A stretch of 64,000 nt of DNA from Spirochaetales bacterium (GTDB taxonomy: Bacteria > Spirochaetota > Spirochaetia > Sphaerochaetales > Sphaerochaetaceae), in NCBI GenBank assembly GCA_017478205.1, contig JAFVDZ010000024.1, forward strand, positions 1-64,000, read 5' to 3'. The notes under the pieces are model-generated. The model made no database searches. It was not told where the DNA came from and saw only the letters and a list, made by a program, of their open reading frames with translations. Both the position numbers and the translations under genes were made by a program. The stretch's first letter is position 1. The number at the start of each line of letters is the position of its first letter. Below are positions 26,775-35,651 of this stretch, piece by piece.

Positions 26775-27881
26775 ATGAAGTTTACATGCCAGAGAGATAC
26801 AATTCTAAAAGAAATCGAATATGCCAATAATTTTACAAGCCAGAGAAACTCACTGACTATTTCTTCTAATATTCTTCTTGAGAACTTCAATAATATACTC
26901 ACTATAAAGAGTACAGATAATAAGCTCGGTTTCACTACATCTTTCCCTGTTGCAACAGAGATTCCAGGTGCTACAACAGTTACCTGTGATAAGTTCCTTG
27001 CAATAGTAAAGAATCTTCCATCCTCTGATATTGTATTTGAGGATGATAATGAGAAGATGGCAGTTTATCCTGTTGGAGATGAAAAGAAGATAAAGTTCAA
27101 CATCAAGACACTTCCAGCAGAAAGATTCCCTGAACTTCTAACTATTGAAGAAAGTGCTTACTTCTCTCTTTCACAGAGAGATTTCTTCGATATGATCGCA
27201 AAGACAACATTTGCTGTTGGTACCGATGAAGCAAAATACTTCCTCACTGGTGTATACCTGGAGAAGAAGGATGATATGCTTGTAATGGTTGCAACTGATG
27301 GAAAGAGATTGAGCTGCATCAAGAAGAAGTTTGAACAGCAGATCCCAGATTTCCAATCCTGTATTATTCCAGTAAAGTTCTTAAATATTATTTCTAGTAT
27401 TGGTGCTGGTGAAGGAATATTCTCTCTTGCTATCACACCATCTTCTATCTTTGCTTCTGTAAATGGTCACTTTATCTACTCTTCTCTGATAATTGGAGGA
27501 TATCCAGCATATGAGAGAGTTATTCCAAATGATTTCACATACAGATGTAAGGTCAATGTTGCAGAAATGATAGAAGCTGTTAATCGTGTATCTCTTTTTG
27601 TAGATAATTCCAGCAAGAAGATATTTTTCGATATAAACCAGGATGGAATATTGGTCAGTGGTGAAAGTGCAGAACTTGGTGATGCAAAGGAAATTGTTCA
27701 GTGTGAATATAATGGTCCTGAAGCTAAGATTTCCTTCAATATCAACTTCTTCAGAACTCCTCTGACTAAGATTGATACTGAGAACTTCCTTCTTTGCTAC
27801 AACACTGTAACTTCTGCAATGGCAATTCTTTCTGATCCAGAGAAGGATTTCATCTTTATAATCATGCCAATGCACGGCTGA
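26775..27881 (+). CDS. dnaN: DNA polymerase III beta clamp
   Basis: This 368-residue sliding clamp has three repeated clamp folds. Clamp features include ILLENFNNILTIKSTDNKLG in the first domain and the C-terminal CYNTVTSAMAILSDPEKDFIFIIMPMHG (in part), which matches the family's usual 'xxMPxx' end. A GGAG ribosome binding site precedes ATG 26775. The stop is one base from the recF start, so the two are coupled. Confidence 0.97.
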   Translation: MKFTCQRDTILKEIEYANNFTSQRNSLTISSNILLENFNNILTIKSTDNKLGFTTSFPVATEIPGATTVTCDKFLAIVKNLPSSDIVFEDDNEKMAVYPVGDEKKIKFNIKTLPAERFPELLTIEESAYFSLSQRDFFDMIAKTTFAVGTDEAKYFLTGVYLEKKDDMLVMVATDGKRLSCIKKKFEQQIPDFQSCIIPVKFLNIISSIGAGEGIFSLAITPSSIFASVNGHFIYSSLIIGGYPAYERVIPNDFTYRCKVNVAEMIEAVNRVSLFVDNSSKKIFFDINQDGILVSGESAELGDAKEIVQCEYNGPEAKISFNINFFRTPLTKIDTENFLLCYNTVTSAMAILSDPEKDFIFIIMPMHG

Positions 27882-27882
27882 T

Positions 27883-28980
27883 ATGAGATTTGAGTCATTA
27901 AAATATAGAAATTTCAGAAATATAGGCAGTCTAGAATTCAATTCTGCTGCCTCTGATATCATTCTTGAGGGTGTTAATGGTCAGGGAAAGACCAACATCC
28001 TCGAGTCTGTGTATACACTTTCATATGGATCTTCCTTCAGAACCCAGAACTTTAGAGAGATGGTCTCCTTTGGTGAGAGCAATATGTATCTATCTGGAGT
28101 TGTATTGACTGATGAAGGAGATAGAAGAGTCATTGAATATTCTATAAAAGATGGGAAAAGAGAGATTCTTTTAGATGGAAAGAAGATAATGGATAGAAAG
28201 GAACTCATCTATAATTTTCCATCAATTGTCTTTTCCCATGAGGATATAAACTTCGTTAAGGGTGAACCAGAAAATAGAAGACGCTTCTTCGATCAGACCT
28301 TCAGTATGTACAATCCTTCATACCTCGATGAGATCAGAAGGTATAGAGTAATTCTTAACCAAAGAAATGCAGCACTCAAGAATGGACAATATTCTCTCAT
28401 TCCACTTTATGATGGACGCTTGGCCATTTATGGTCTTGAAATAATGAAAGCAAGAAGAGAAGGTCTTGAAGGATTCAAGAATATATTCTCTAACTTATAT
28501 AAAAAGATATCTCAAACTGATAAGAATCTTGATATCGTATACCAGCCTAGCTGGAAGGATCTTGATAGCATTGATGATATTGTAAGCTACCTTGAAAGTA
28601 CCAGAGAAAGAGATAAGAAGATGAATACAACAACCTCTGGTATTCATAGAGATAAGTTCACTGTATTTGATGAAATGGGTCCATTTGTTCAAACTGGATC
28701 TACTGGACAGATAAGATTAGCATCCCTTCTCTTTAGAGTTGCTGAAGCTAGTTACTTTACAGAAAAGACTAAAAAATATCCTATTTTACTACTTGATGAC
28801 GTACTTTTGGAGCTTGATAGTAATAAGAGGGCATCATTTTTAAATGAGCTGTCTGGTTATAGTCAAGCATTCTATACATTCTTACCTCGTGAAAACTACT
28901 TTGATTTCTCAGATAAATCCTATCTCAGGTATATAGTTAAGGAAGGACGGTTGGAGAATGCAGAAAAAGCCACTCGATGA
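27883..28980 (+). CDS. recF: Recombination protein RecF
   Basis: This 365-residue SMC-like ATPase loads RecA at gaps. Walker A is EGVNGQGKTN near 29-38, the signature region is TGSTGQIRLASL, and Walker B is LLLDDVLLELD. It starts two bases after the dnaN stop without its own ribosome binding site, which implies re-initiation. Its end overlaps the DUF721 gene by 23 bases. Confidence 0.95.
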   Translation: MRFESLKYRNFRNIGSLEFNSAASDIILEGVNGQGKTNILESVYTLSYGSSFRTQNFREMVSFGESNMYLSGVVLTDEGDRRVIEYSIKDGKREILLDGKKIMDRKELIYNFPSIVFSHEDINFVKGEPENRRRFFDQTFSMYNPSYLDEIRRYRVILNQRNAALKNGQYSLIPLYDGRLAIYGLEIMKARREGLEGFKNIFSNLYKKISQTDKNLDIVYQPSWKDLDSIDDIVSYLESTRERDKKMNTTTSGIHRDKFTVFDEMGPFVQTGSTGQIRLASLLFRVAEASYFTEKTKKYPILLLDDVLLELDSNKRASFLNELSGYSQAFYTFLPRENYFDFSDKSYLRYIVKEGRLENAEKATR

Positions 28981-29287
28981 AATTAGACTTTCTGCCAAGC
29001 ATAAACTTACTGAAGATATGAAGGTAGGTGACTATCTCAAGCTTGTCATAGAGGACATGATAGAGAAAAGCGGAGAGGAAAGGCCTATCATTTTCGAGTG
29101 GAAAGATATTGTTGGTCCTCTTTTGTATGAGCACATAAAGATTGTATCTATCAAGGGTAGCAAATTGGTCTTGAAAGCAGATCACCCATCGTTTAGGAGT
29201 GCATTCATGCTGCAAGAGAGAGAAATTCTTAAAAAAATCCAGTCCAAATTTCCATCATCCAATATAAAATCTATACAAATATATTGA
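28958..29287 (+). CDS. DUF721 (DciA-like) protein
   Basis: This 109-residue protein of the DUF721 family follows recF, as in many bacteria. The conserved core is KLVIEDMIEKSGEERPIIFEWKDIVGPLL in part, followed by the KGSKLVLKADHPSFRSAFMLQ strand-helix. Members called DciA load the replicative helicase in bacteria without DnaC; this lineage's copy is not tested. It starts inside recF (GGAGAATGC context). Confidence 0.8.
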   Translation: MQKKPLDEIRLSAKHKLTEDMKVGDYLKLVIEDMIEKSGEERPIIFEWKDIVGPLLYEHIKIVSIKGSKLVLKADHPSFRSAFMLQEREILKKIQSKFPSSNIKSIQIY

Positions 29288-29387
29288 CAGTTTTCCTTAT
29301 CTTTCTTAAAGTTACAACTCGGACATTTCTGTCTACTTTTTTGGAAAAAAAATCAGCATTCCGATGCGATGATATTTGGAGAATAAC

Positions 29388-29555
29388 ATGAGTTACAAGG
29401 GAAAAAGAACTTACCAGCCAAGTAAGACCAAGAGAACCAGAACATTTGGTTTCCGCGCTCGCATGGCAACAAAGGGCGGCCGCCTCGTTCTTGCTCGCAG
29501 AAGAGCAAAGGGTAGACACTCTCTCACAGTTTCTGATGAGAAGAAGCCTTACTAA
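29388..29555 (+). CDS. rpmH: 50S ribosomal protein L34
   Basis: A 55-codon gene, [20 protein letters not shown] at its N terminus, then [19 protein letters not shown] and a tail [16 protein letters not shown]34 is basic and ends in ARRRAKGR in most bacteria; the ten residues after that are a short extra tail. A TTTGGAG ribosome binding site sits seven bases upstream. The last 20 bases are also the start of rnpA in another frame. Confidence 0.96.
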   Translation: MSYKGKRTYQPSKTKRTRTFGFRARMATKGGRLVLARRRAKGRHSLTVSDEKKPY

Positions 29556-29901
29556 GATTGAAATCATTAGAAGACAGCAGGATATAGATCGCATTTTCAA
29601 ACAGGGTAAGAAATATACCTGTAAGGGAATGCGATTGCTTGCTATAGAGAATGAATTTAATTTTGATCGTTTCATCGTCATCCCAGCAAAGCATTATGGT
29701 AATGCAGTTGAGAGAAATCTCCTGAGAAGAAGATGCAAGGAAATATTCAGACTCTATAAAGGAAGACGAATGCTGTCTTTCGACGAAAAAGACAAGACCC
29801 AAAAGGGTCGAGATATAGCCTTAGTAGTGTACCCTGGAAAGGTTCTCGATTTTGCCTTGCTTGAGTCCAGCCTGCATAATCTGCTGGACAGGCTAAATTG
29901 A
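29536..29901 (+). CDS. rnpA: Ribonuclease P protein component
   Basis: This 121-residue protein helps the RNase P RNA mature tRNA 5' ends. ATG 29536 lies inside rpmH, overlapping it by 20 bases. From there the sequence fits the family: [36 protein letters not shown] (the basic 'RNR' helix, shown here in part) and [11 protein letters not shown] longer frame open from 29446 would run entirely within rpmH and has no family likeness. No separate ribosome binding site is clear, so expression probably depends on rpmH translation. Confidence 0.9.
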   Translation: MRRSLTKIEIIRRQQDIDRIFKQGKKYTCKGMRLLAIENEFNFDRFIVIPAKHYGNAVERNLLRRRCKEIFRLYKGRRMLSFDEKDKTQKGRDIALVVYPGKVLDFALLESSLHNLLDRLN

Positions 29902-29991
29902 GAATTTGTTCCCTTTCTCCTCTTTAAGCAGAGCTTCCTATTCACTTTCCTTATCAATCCACTATAAAGGTTTTTCTTTCAAGGAGAAGAA

Positions 29992-31755
29992 ATGGATAGG
30001 AATACCATTTTAGCAATTATTCTTACGGTTATAGTCATCACTGTCGGTATGTCAGTGCAGACTATGTTCTTTCCAAGTAATCAGGAAGCTTTCCAGACAA
30101 AGGAAGGTGAAGTAGCTGTAAACGAAGTAGCTGCTTCTACTGAAACAAATAGCGATGATCTGAAGCTTACTGCTGTTGGTTCAGGATCAAATGCAACACC
30201 TTTTGAAATAAAGAACAAGGTAATGACTGTCACTCTTGATCCTAAGGGTGCATCTATCGATTCCATTGTTCTGACCGATCATAAGGACAGCAAGACAGGT
30301 AAGGAAGTAGACCTCTTTTTGAAGGATACATCAGATAGCAATGCTCTCATGATGTATTCTGATAGCACTGGCAAGAGTGCTATCGATGCTGTTTTCGATT
30401 ACACAATAAATGAAACTGAAGAGCTTACAATCGTAAAATTCTCAAAGAATTTTGAAAGTGATGGCAAAAAGTTCGAAATCGTAAGACAGTATGCCTTCAG
30501 TAAGGGAAATGAATATCTCTTCCAGACATCTGTTACATTGAATTCTCTTGATGGATCAGCTCTTCCTATCAATCATTACACAATTGGTGTAGAGCCACAG
30601 GTTGGTCCAACATTCACAACACTCAATGGCAACTATGACTACAGAAGAGCTTACTATTCTCTCGATGGAAAGAATGCAAAGAAGAATGTAAACCTCAAGA
30701 ATGACCATTATCTTGTTGAAAACAACGTAGATTGGGCATCAACAGCAGGCAAATACTTCTCTGTAGTCCTTATTCCTCAGGATGGTGTCGATTACACAAC
30801 ATACTTTGCTCAGAATACTGATGATTCTTCAGTCAGCCAGATCAACTCCTTCTATATGACAAGAAAGGGCGTTTCAGGTACTTCTGTTACAGATGTATAT
30901 AGTGTTTATGGTGGTCCTAGAATCTCTGAGACACTCAATAAGTATGATCTTGCAAATGATAATGTCTTTGGACTTGCAAATCTTCACCTGAATAAGACAA
31001 TGGAGACATCTTCCTGGTTCGGTTGGCTTGAGACAATCTTGAAGTATGTACTCAATTTCTTCTATAGATTCATTCCAAACTATGGTATTGCAATCATCCT
31101 TCTTACTCTTCTTATCAAGTTGCTTGTACATCCTCTCACAAAGAAGAGTATGGATAGCACAGCTAAGATGTCAGCTCTCGGTCCAAAGACCAAGGAGCTT
31201 CAGGAGAAGTATAAGGATGATCCACAGCAGCTCAATATTGCAATGTCAAAGCTTTACAAGGAAGAGGGCATCAACCCAATGGGCTCATGTCTACCAATGC
31301 TCATTCAGTTCCCTATTCTTCTTGCAATGTATGGCCTTTTGAACAACCATTTCGAGCTTAGAGGTGCAATGTTCATTCCAGGATGGATAACAGACCTTTC
31401 GGTTCCTGAAACAATCTTTACTGTTCCATTCTTCATCCCTCTTATTGGAAACCAGATCCATCTGCTTCCAATCCTCTATACTGCATCCATGATCTTCTCA
31501 ATGAAGATGACACAGTCTGGACAGCCAGCACAGCCAGGTCAGGAAAGCACAATGAAGTTCATGACCTATGGTATGCCACTTATCTTCTTCTTTGTTCTCT
31601 ACAATGCACCATCAGGACTTCTCCTTTACTGGTCAGTAATGAACGTCCTCTCTGTTGGTCAGCAGCTTGTAGTAAACAAGAGAAAGAAGACAGAGCTAAG
31701 CAAAGAGAAGGCTAATGGTGAAGAGAACACCATCAAATTCAGAAAGAAGAAGTGA
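29992..31755 (+). CDS. yidC: Membrane protein insertase YidC
   Basis: This 587-residue YidC has the long periplasmic beta-sandwich domain of Gram-negative-type bacteria (about 60-335) between the first membrane helix (ILAIILTVIVITVGMSVQTM in part) and the conserved core. The core begins with LNFFYRFIPNYGIAIILLTLLIKL in part, carries the essential Arg-type loop region KKSMDSTAKMSALGPKTKELQ, and ends in LPMLIQFPILLAMYGLL and further helices. The lysine-rich tail RKKTELSKEK...KFRKKK is typical. A strong AAGGAG precedes ATG 29992. yidD, often found between rnpA and yidC, is absent. Confidence 0.96.
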   Translation: MDRNTILAIILTVIVITVGMSVQTMFFPSNQEAFQTKEGEVAVNEVAASTETNSDDLKLTAVGSGSNATPFEIKNKVMTVTLDPKGASIDSIVLTDHKDSKTGKEVDLFLKDTSDSNALMMYSDSTGKSAIDAVFDYTINETEELTIVKFSKNFESDGKKFEIVRQYAFSKGNEYLFQTSVTLNSLDGSALPINHYTIGVEPQVGPTFTTLNGNYDYRRAYYSLDGKNAKKNVNLKNDHYLVENNVDWASTAGKYFSVVLIPQDGVDYTTYFAQNTDDSSVSQINSFYMTRKGVSGTSVTDVYSVYGGPRISETLNKYDLANDNVFGLANLHLNKTMETSSWFGWLETILKYVLNFFYRFIPNYGIAIILLTLLIKLLVHPLTKKSMDSTAKMSALGPKTKELQEKYKDDPQQLNIAMSKLYKEEGINPMGSCLPMLIQFPILLAMYGLLNNHFELRGAMFIPGWITDLSVPETIFTVPFFIPLIGNQIHLLPILYTASMIFSMKMTQSGQPAQPGQESTMKFMTYGMPLIFFFVLYNAPSGLLLYWSVMNVLSVGQQLVVNKRKKTELSKEKANGEENTIKFRKKK

Positions 31756-31765
31756 GAGGCGCAAG

Positions 31766-32461
31766 ATGACAAAAGAATTTGAAGCACGCACAGAAGCAGA
31801 AGCAATCCAGAAGGCCGTTGACCAGCTTGGTATCGATAGAAACAGTTTCGATGTTGAGATCATAAAGAGTGAAAAGAAGGGTTTCTTCCACAAGGGAAGT
31901 GTGACAATTCGTGTTCACGTAGCTGATATCGAAGTTGATAGCAACAATGATGACGATGATCTTGAAGAGATGAGCGATAGAATGGTTCCGGGACAGGTTC
32001 TGGAACCAGAAAACGAGAACGAAGAAAAGATTCTTGAGTTTGCTAGAACTCTACTTTCAAAGATGGGATATGAAGCTGATGTAAACATCAACTTCAGAAA
32101 GGATAGCAAGATTGGTATCAACATCGAAAGTGAACACTCTGCGATCATCATTGGAAGAAAGGGCAAGAACCTTGATGCAATCCAGCTTGTAGTCAATGTT
32201 TTTGCAGGCAATCTCGATGCAGATTACAAGATCATCGTAGATAGCGAGAACTATCGCATGAGACACGAAGAGATGATAATCCGCTCAGCATACAAGGATG
32301 CAGAGAGTGTCAGAAGAACAGGAAGAAGCAAGCTTCTTGAGCCAATGAACCCATTCGAGAGAAGACTTGTTCACACAGCCTTGAATGATTTCGATGGCGT
32401 TGAGACCAAGAGTGAAGGTGAAGGCCTCTATAAGCAGGTCAGAATCATTCCTGTAAGATAA
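31766..32461 (+). CDS. jag: KH-R3H RNA-binding protein Jag/KhpB
   Basis: About 231 residues from ATG 31766, ten bases after yidC. It has a Jag-N domain (EFEARTEAEAIQKAVDQLGI, then KKGFFHKGSV), an acidic linker, a KH domain with IIIGRKGKNLDAIQ, and an R3H domain (ERRLVHTALNDFDGVETKSEG). Family members bind RNA and affect cell division and envelope growth. The frame is open 17 codons further upstream within yidC, but that part is not Jag-like. Confidence 0.92.
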   Translation: MTKEFEARTEAEAIQKAVDQLGIDRNSFDVEIIKSEKKGFFHKGSVTIRVHVADIEVDSNNDDDDLEEMSDRMVPGQVLEPENENEEKILEFARTLLSKMGYEADVNINFRKDSKIGINIESEHSAIIIGRKGKNLDAIQLVVNVFAGNLDADYKIIVDSENYRMRHEEMIIRSAYKDAESVRRTGRSKLLEPMNPFERRLVHTALNDFDGVETKSEGEGLYKQVRIIPVR

Positions 32462-32484
32462 AGGATACCTAATCCTGACTACAG

Positions 32485-32511
32485 ATCCCGGGAGAAATCT
32501 CGGGATTTTTT
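32485..32511 (+). terminator. Terminator of the yidC-jag operon
   Basis: ATCCCG...GAGA/TCTCGGGAT stem followed by TTTTT, ending the rightward run that starts at rpmH or earlier. Confidence 0.75.
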
Positions 32512-32629
32512 ACATACAGAAGATTTCAAAGAGTATGTGTAGTATTTGAGTTTTCTTTTGTTAGCTTGCCTTTCTTTAGTGCCTTTTCTTCTTAAATTGA
32601 TTAAATTAGCAATATAGGAGGAATCCATT

Positions 32630-32905
32630 ATGGAAGAAAACAGAAAAGACAATGGTACAACACCACTTATCTTAGGAATAATGTCAGTAATCTTTTCTCT
32701 GACCTTCTCAAGACTTATTGGTCTTATCCTTGGAATAATTGCAATTGTAAAGGGAAGTAAGGCTAAGGATTATGATAACGATGCAAAAGCAGGTTGGATT
32801 CTTGGAATCATAGGAGTTGCACTCTCTGGTGTACTTGTATTCATCATCCTGATGTTCTTTATCCTTTTTCTGATACCATTTACGATGCCTATGTTATGGA
32901 TCTAA
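32630..32905 (+). CDS. Small DUF4190-like membrane protein
   Basis: 91 residues with an N-terminal polar stretch, a first hydrophobic helix (LGIMSVIFSLTFSRLIGLIL in part), then IAIVKGSKAKDYDNDAKAGWILGIIGV, the signature of DUF4190-type proteins ('G...G.IL.I.G..L'), and a strongly hydrophobic C-terminal helix. The function is not known. It has a near-perfect AGGAGG ribosome binding site, stands alone and is bounded by terminators on both sides. Confidence 0.75.
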   Translation: MEENRKDNGTTPLILGIMSVIFSLTFSRLIGLILGIIAIVKGSKAKDYDNDAKAGWILGIIGVALSGVLVFIILMFFILFLIPFTMPMLWI

Positions 32906-32911
32906 ATTAGT

Positions 32912-32938
32912 AAGGGAGGCTTATTTGCCTCCCTTTGT
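32912..32938. terminator. Bidirectional terminator between the small membrane protein and pfkB-type genes
   Basis: AAGGGAGGC (32912-32920), loop TTATTT, GCCTCCCTT (32927-32935) and T's on both sides; it serves both converging genes. Confidence 0.75.
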
Positions 32939-32940
32939 AT

Positions 32941-33933
32941 CTAGAAGTAAGTTTTCATTATATGATCTCTAACTTCCTTACTCTTTTCCTTTGAGAACTG
33001 AGCTCCCATCTGGTTTACTATTTCTCCTGCCAGATATGATGCAATCATTCCACATTTTTCAATAGTAAGACCATTTACATATCCAAAAAGGAATCCAGCT
33101 GCATATGTATCTCCTGCTCCTGTTGTATCAATTGGTGTAGATTTACCCTGCATAGGAATTTCTGTAATTACACCATTTTCACATGTAAAGGAGCCTCGCT
33201 TACCATTCTTTACAACTGCTATGTTGCAGATCTTTCCAAGCTTCTTGCAGCATTCATAGGCTTCATATTTGTCAAAGAGTTGGCGTGCTTCTGAATTGTT
33301 TGCAAAAACAATATCGCAATGCTTCTCAATGAGCTCTAGAAATTCATCTCTGTAGCGCCCAACAGCAAAAGGGTCTGCAACATCGAATGCAACCTTGATG
33401 TTGTTCTCGGTACAGAACTTCAATACCTTTCTGATAGCACTCTTCTGCTCCTTGGTGTCCCACATATAACCAGTAAAGTAGAAGAGAGAAGCCTTTGAAA
33501 CAGATTCAAGGTTTACATCATTTTCATCATAAAGGTGGTTTGCACCTAGGAATGTGTTCATTGTTCTCTCTCTATCTTCAGAGAGAAGAATTACAGATGT
33601 TCCAGTTGGTTCATCCTTTCCAACCAGTTCATCCCTTACTCCTGTTTCCTTGAGCTTTTTCCTGTATTCTTCTGCAAGCTCATCCTTTCCAAGCCCTCCT
33701 GCGATGGTTGTCTGCACACCCAATGAACAGAGAGTTACCATTGTATTTGGCGCAGAGCCACCAGGAAGATATACAAGATCCTTATTCTTGAGATAATCGA
33801 TGAGAATTCTATGCCTCTGCTTGTCGATAAGGTGCATTGTTCCTTTGTGTAAAGAGAGCTTTTCCAGATCTGAATCTGAAACAGTTGTGAGAATGTCTAT
33901 AAGTGGATTACCTATTCCGTATACTTCTGCCAT
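32941..33933 (-). CDS. PfkB-family carbohydrate/nucleoside kinase
   Basis: This 330-residue ribokinase-like protein has YGIGNPLIDI at the start, LPGGSAPNTMVTLCSLG for substrate binding, and the catalytic DTTGAGDTYAAGFLFG signature near residue 262. The LIDKQRHRILIDYL and GGSAPNT-type segments are seen most often in the adenosine-kinase-like branch, so adenosine or a related nucleoside is a fair guess; the sugar is not fixed by sequence. ATG 33933 has a TTGTTA/TATACT promoter six bases away and no Shine-Dalgarno. It is divergent from murA. Confidence 0.8.
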   Translation of the reverse strand: MAEVYGIGNPLIDILTTVSDSDLEKLSLHKGTMHLIDKQRHRILIDYLKNKDLVYLPGGSAPNTMVTLCSLGVQTTIAGGLGKDELAEEYRKKLKETGVRDELVGKDEPTGTSVILLSEDRERTMNTFLGANHLYDENDVNLESVSKASLFYFTGYMWDTKEQKSAIRKVLKFCTENNIKVAFDVADPFAVGRYRDEFLELIEKHCDIVFANNSEARQLFDKYEAYECCKKLGKICNIAVVKNGKRGSFTCENGVITEIPMQGKSTPIDTTGAGDTYAAGFLFGYVNGLTIEKCGMIASYLAGEIVNQMGAQFSKEKSKEVRDHIMKTYF

Positions 33934-33968
33934 AGGAAAAGTATATACGCTATTAGGGAATCTAACAA
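33934..33968 (-). promoter_or_regulatory. Promoter of the pfkB-type gene, leaderless type
   Basis: On the minus strand: TTGTTA (33968-33963), 17 bases, TATACT (33945-33940), six bases, ATG 33933. Confidence 0.65.
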
Positions 33969-33998
33969 ACAGCGAATAGAGAAAAATAATGATTGTTG

Positions 33999-34013
33999 TG
34001 CTATTCTTTACAT
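33999..34013 (+). promoter_or_regulatory. Extended -10 promoter of murA, leaderless type
   Basis: TGCTATTCT (33999-34007) is an extended -10; six bases later comes ATG 34014. The -35 at 17 bases is poor. No Shine-Dalgarno is present. Confidence 0.5.
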
Positions 34014-35279
34014 ATGAGCAGCTACATTGTAAAAGGTGGAAAACGATTAAGTGGAAAAGTAAGGATCAGCGGAAATAAGAACGCTGCTCTTCCCTGTCTT
34101 GCTGCCACCTTGCTTACAGATGAATGTGTGCACCTTGAAAATATCCCAGATATCCAGGATGTCAGGGTGATGAAGAGGCTGCTTGAAGAACTTGGAACCA
34201 AGATAGATGGTAATGATTTTCGCTCAAATGTTCATTTCAATGGCCTATCAGAGAACCTTGTAGATAGTGTCAGGGGCTCCATACTTCTTGTTGGACCTCT
34301 TGTAGCCAGAGGTGAAAAGATTGTAATTCCTCCTCCAGGAGGGGATGTAATAGGTCTTAGACGACTTGATACACATTTCTTGGGTCTGTCAGCTCTCGGT
34401 GCAGAGTGTATAGTCAATAATGATGGCTATCTTACTATAAGTGCAGATAAACCATTGTCGGGAGCAGATATTTTCCTCGACGAAGCCTCTGTAACAGCGA
34501 CAGAGAATGTAATAATGGCAGCATCTCTTGCTGAAGGTAGAAGCACAATCTATAACTGCGCCTGCGAGCCTCACGTTCAAGATCTTTGCCGCATGCTAGT
34601 TTCAATGGGAGCAAAGATAGAAGGAATTGGTTCAAACCTTCTCACAATAGAAGGGCAGAAAACACTCCATGGAACAAGTTATAGAATTGGTTCTGACTAT
34701 ATGGAACTTGGTTCCTTTATAGGTCTTGCAGCTGTAACAGGAGGGGATTTTTTACTTACAAACGTAGATACATCCTTCCTTAGCCCAATTGAGCATGGAT
34801 TTAAAAAGTTGGGAATCTCTCTTGATATAAAGAAAGACAGTGTATATGTTCCTGCATCACAAAGAAGAATCATACAGAAGACCTATCTTGGTCACACCAA
34901 CAAACTTGATGATGCTCCGTGGCCAGGATTCCCTGCAGACCTTCTTTCTATAATGACTGTGACAGCAACACAGATGTATGGCTCGATCTTGATACATGAG
35001 AAGATGTTCGAGTCCAGAATGTACTTTGTCGATTACCTTATTCGATTAGGTGCCGATATAATCCTCTGTGACCCTCATAGAGCTGTTGTGAAAGGTAAGA
35101 CAATTCTTCACTCTGGTGTGGTTACAAGCCCTGATGTAAGAGCAGGTATGGCACTTGTAATTGCAGCCTTGTGTGCAGAAGGTGAAACTGTCATTGACAA
35201 TATCGAACAGATAGAAAGGGGCTATGAGGATCTTTTAGGAAAGCTCAGGGGCGTTGGCGCCGATATTTGTGCAAAATAA
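34014..35279 (+). CDS. murA: UDP-N-acetylglucosamine 1-carboxyvinyltransferase
   Basis: This 421-residue enzyme transfers enolpyruvate from PEP to UDP-GlcNAc, the first committed step of peptidoglycan synthesis. The SGNKNAALPCLAA start, GSILLVGPLVARG and the C-terminal DVRAGMALVIAALCAEG motif are typical. In the catalytic loop PPPGGDVIGLRRLDTHF the usual Cys (Cys115 in E. coli) is Asp111. Asp there is natural in Mycobacterium tuberculosis, Chlamydia and Borrelia and blocks fosfomycin alkylation. The start at 34014 is preferred to 33993 because the family begins at this strand and the promoter -10 ends six bases before it. Confidence 0.95.
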   Translation: MSSYIVKGGKRLSGKVRISGNKNAALPCLAATLLTDECVHLENIPDIQDVRVMKRLLEELGTKIDGNDFRSNVHFNGLSENLVDSVRGSILLVGPLVARGEKIVIPPPGGDVIGLRRLDTHFLGLSALGAECIVNNDGYLTISADKPLSGADIFLDEASVTATENVIMAASLAEGRSTIYNCACEPHVQDLCRMLVSMGAKIEGIGSNLLTIEGQKTLHGTSYRIGSDYMELGSFIGLAAVTGGDFLLTNVDTSFLSPIEHGFKKLGISLDIKKDSVYVPASQRRIIQKTYLGHTNKLDDAPWPGFPADLLSIMTVTATQMYGSILIHEKMFESRMYFVDYLIRLGADIILCDPHRAVVKGKTILHSGVVTSPDVRAGMALVIAALCAEGETVIDNIEQIERGYEDLLGKLRGVGADICAK

Positions 35280-35283
35280 GAAG

Positions 35284-35544
35284 ATTTCAACAGATTTTAC
35301 CTAGTTTTCCACAATAGTTTATTTGCATTGTTGAAAACTTTGTCATAAGTGTTGATAAGTACTTAAAAGTCAATATTCGTTATATAAAAAACATAATTTT
35401 ATAATTTGTTTACATGTAAAGAATTATCAGATGAATGAAGTAATCATTTTTCAATGAAAATTATATAAGTTTAGGGCAAAAATTATTACGTCAGAAGTTT
35501 AAAAAAAGCCTGTTTATAACTCAGTTTTCAACAGGTTTTCAACA
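35284..35544. other. Second cluster of DnaA-box-like 9-mers in a 372-base gene-free gap
   Basis: Between murA (end 35279) and rsmE (end 35652) there is no gene. TTTTCCACA at 35305-35313, TGTTGAAAA at 35329-35337, TGTTGATAA at 35350-35358, TTTTCAACA at 35525-35533 and 35536-35544, and a one-mismatch copy at 35284-35292 are the same variants found in oriC 8.7 kb away. No DnaA-trio-like repeat was seen here. It may bind DnaA to titrate it or to modulate initiation. Confidence 0.55.
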
Positions 35545-35651
35545 AGAGTGAATAATGTTGGTAATAACTCTGTATTTCTTGTATATAACGTGATTTACAT
35601 ATGTGTAAAACTGTTTTCATAAACAGATTTTCAGAAAGTGACAGGAAAAAA

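Noticed and set aside
35284-35544. The second DnaA-box cluster as the real oriC
   Set aside because: It lacks a DnaA-trio-like run, and gene direction flips at gyrB/dnaA rather than here; the dnaA-dnaN spacer is the better origin.
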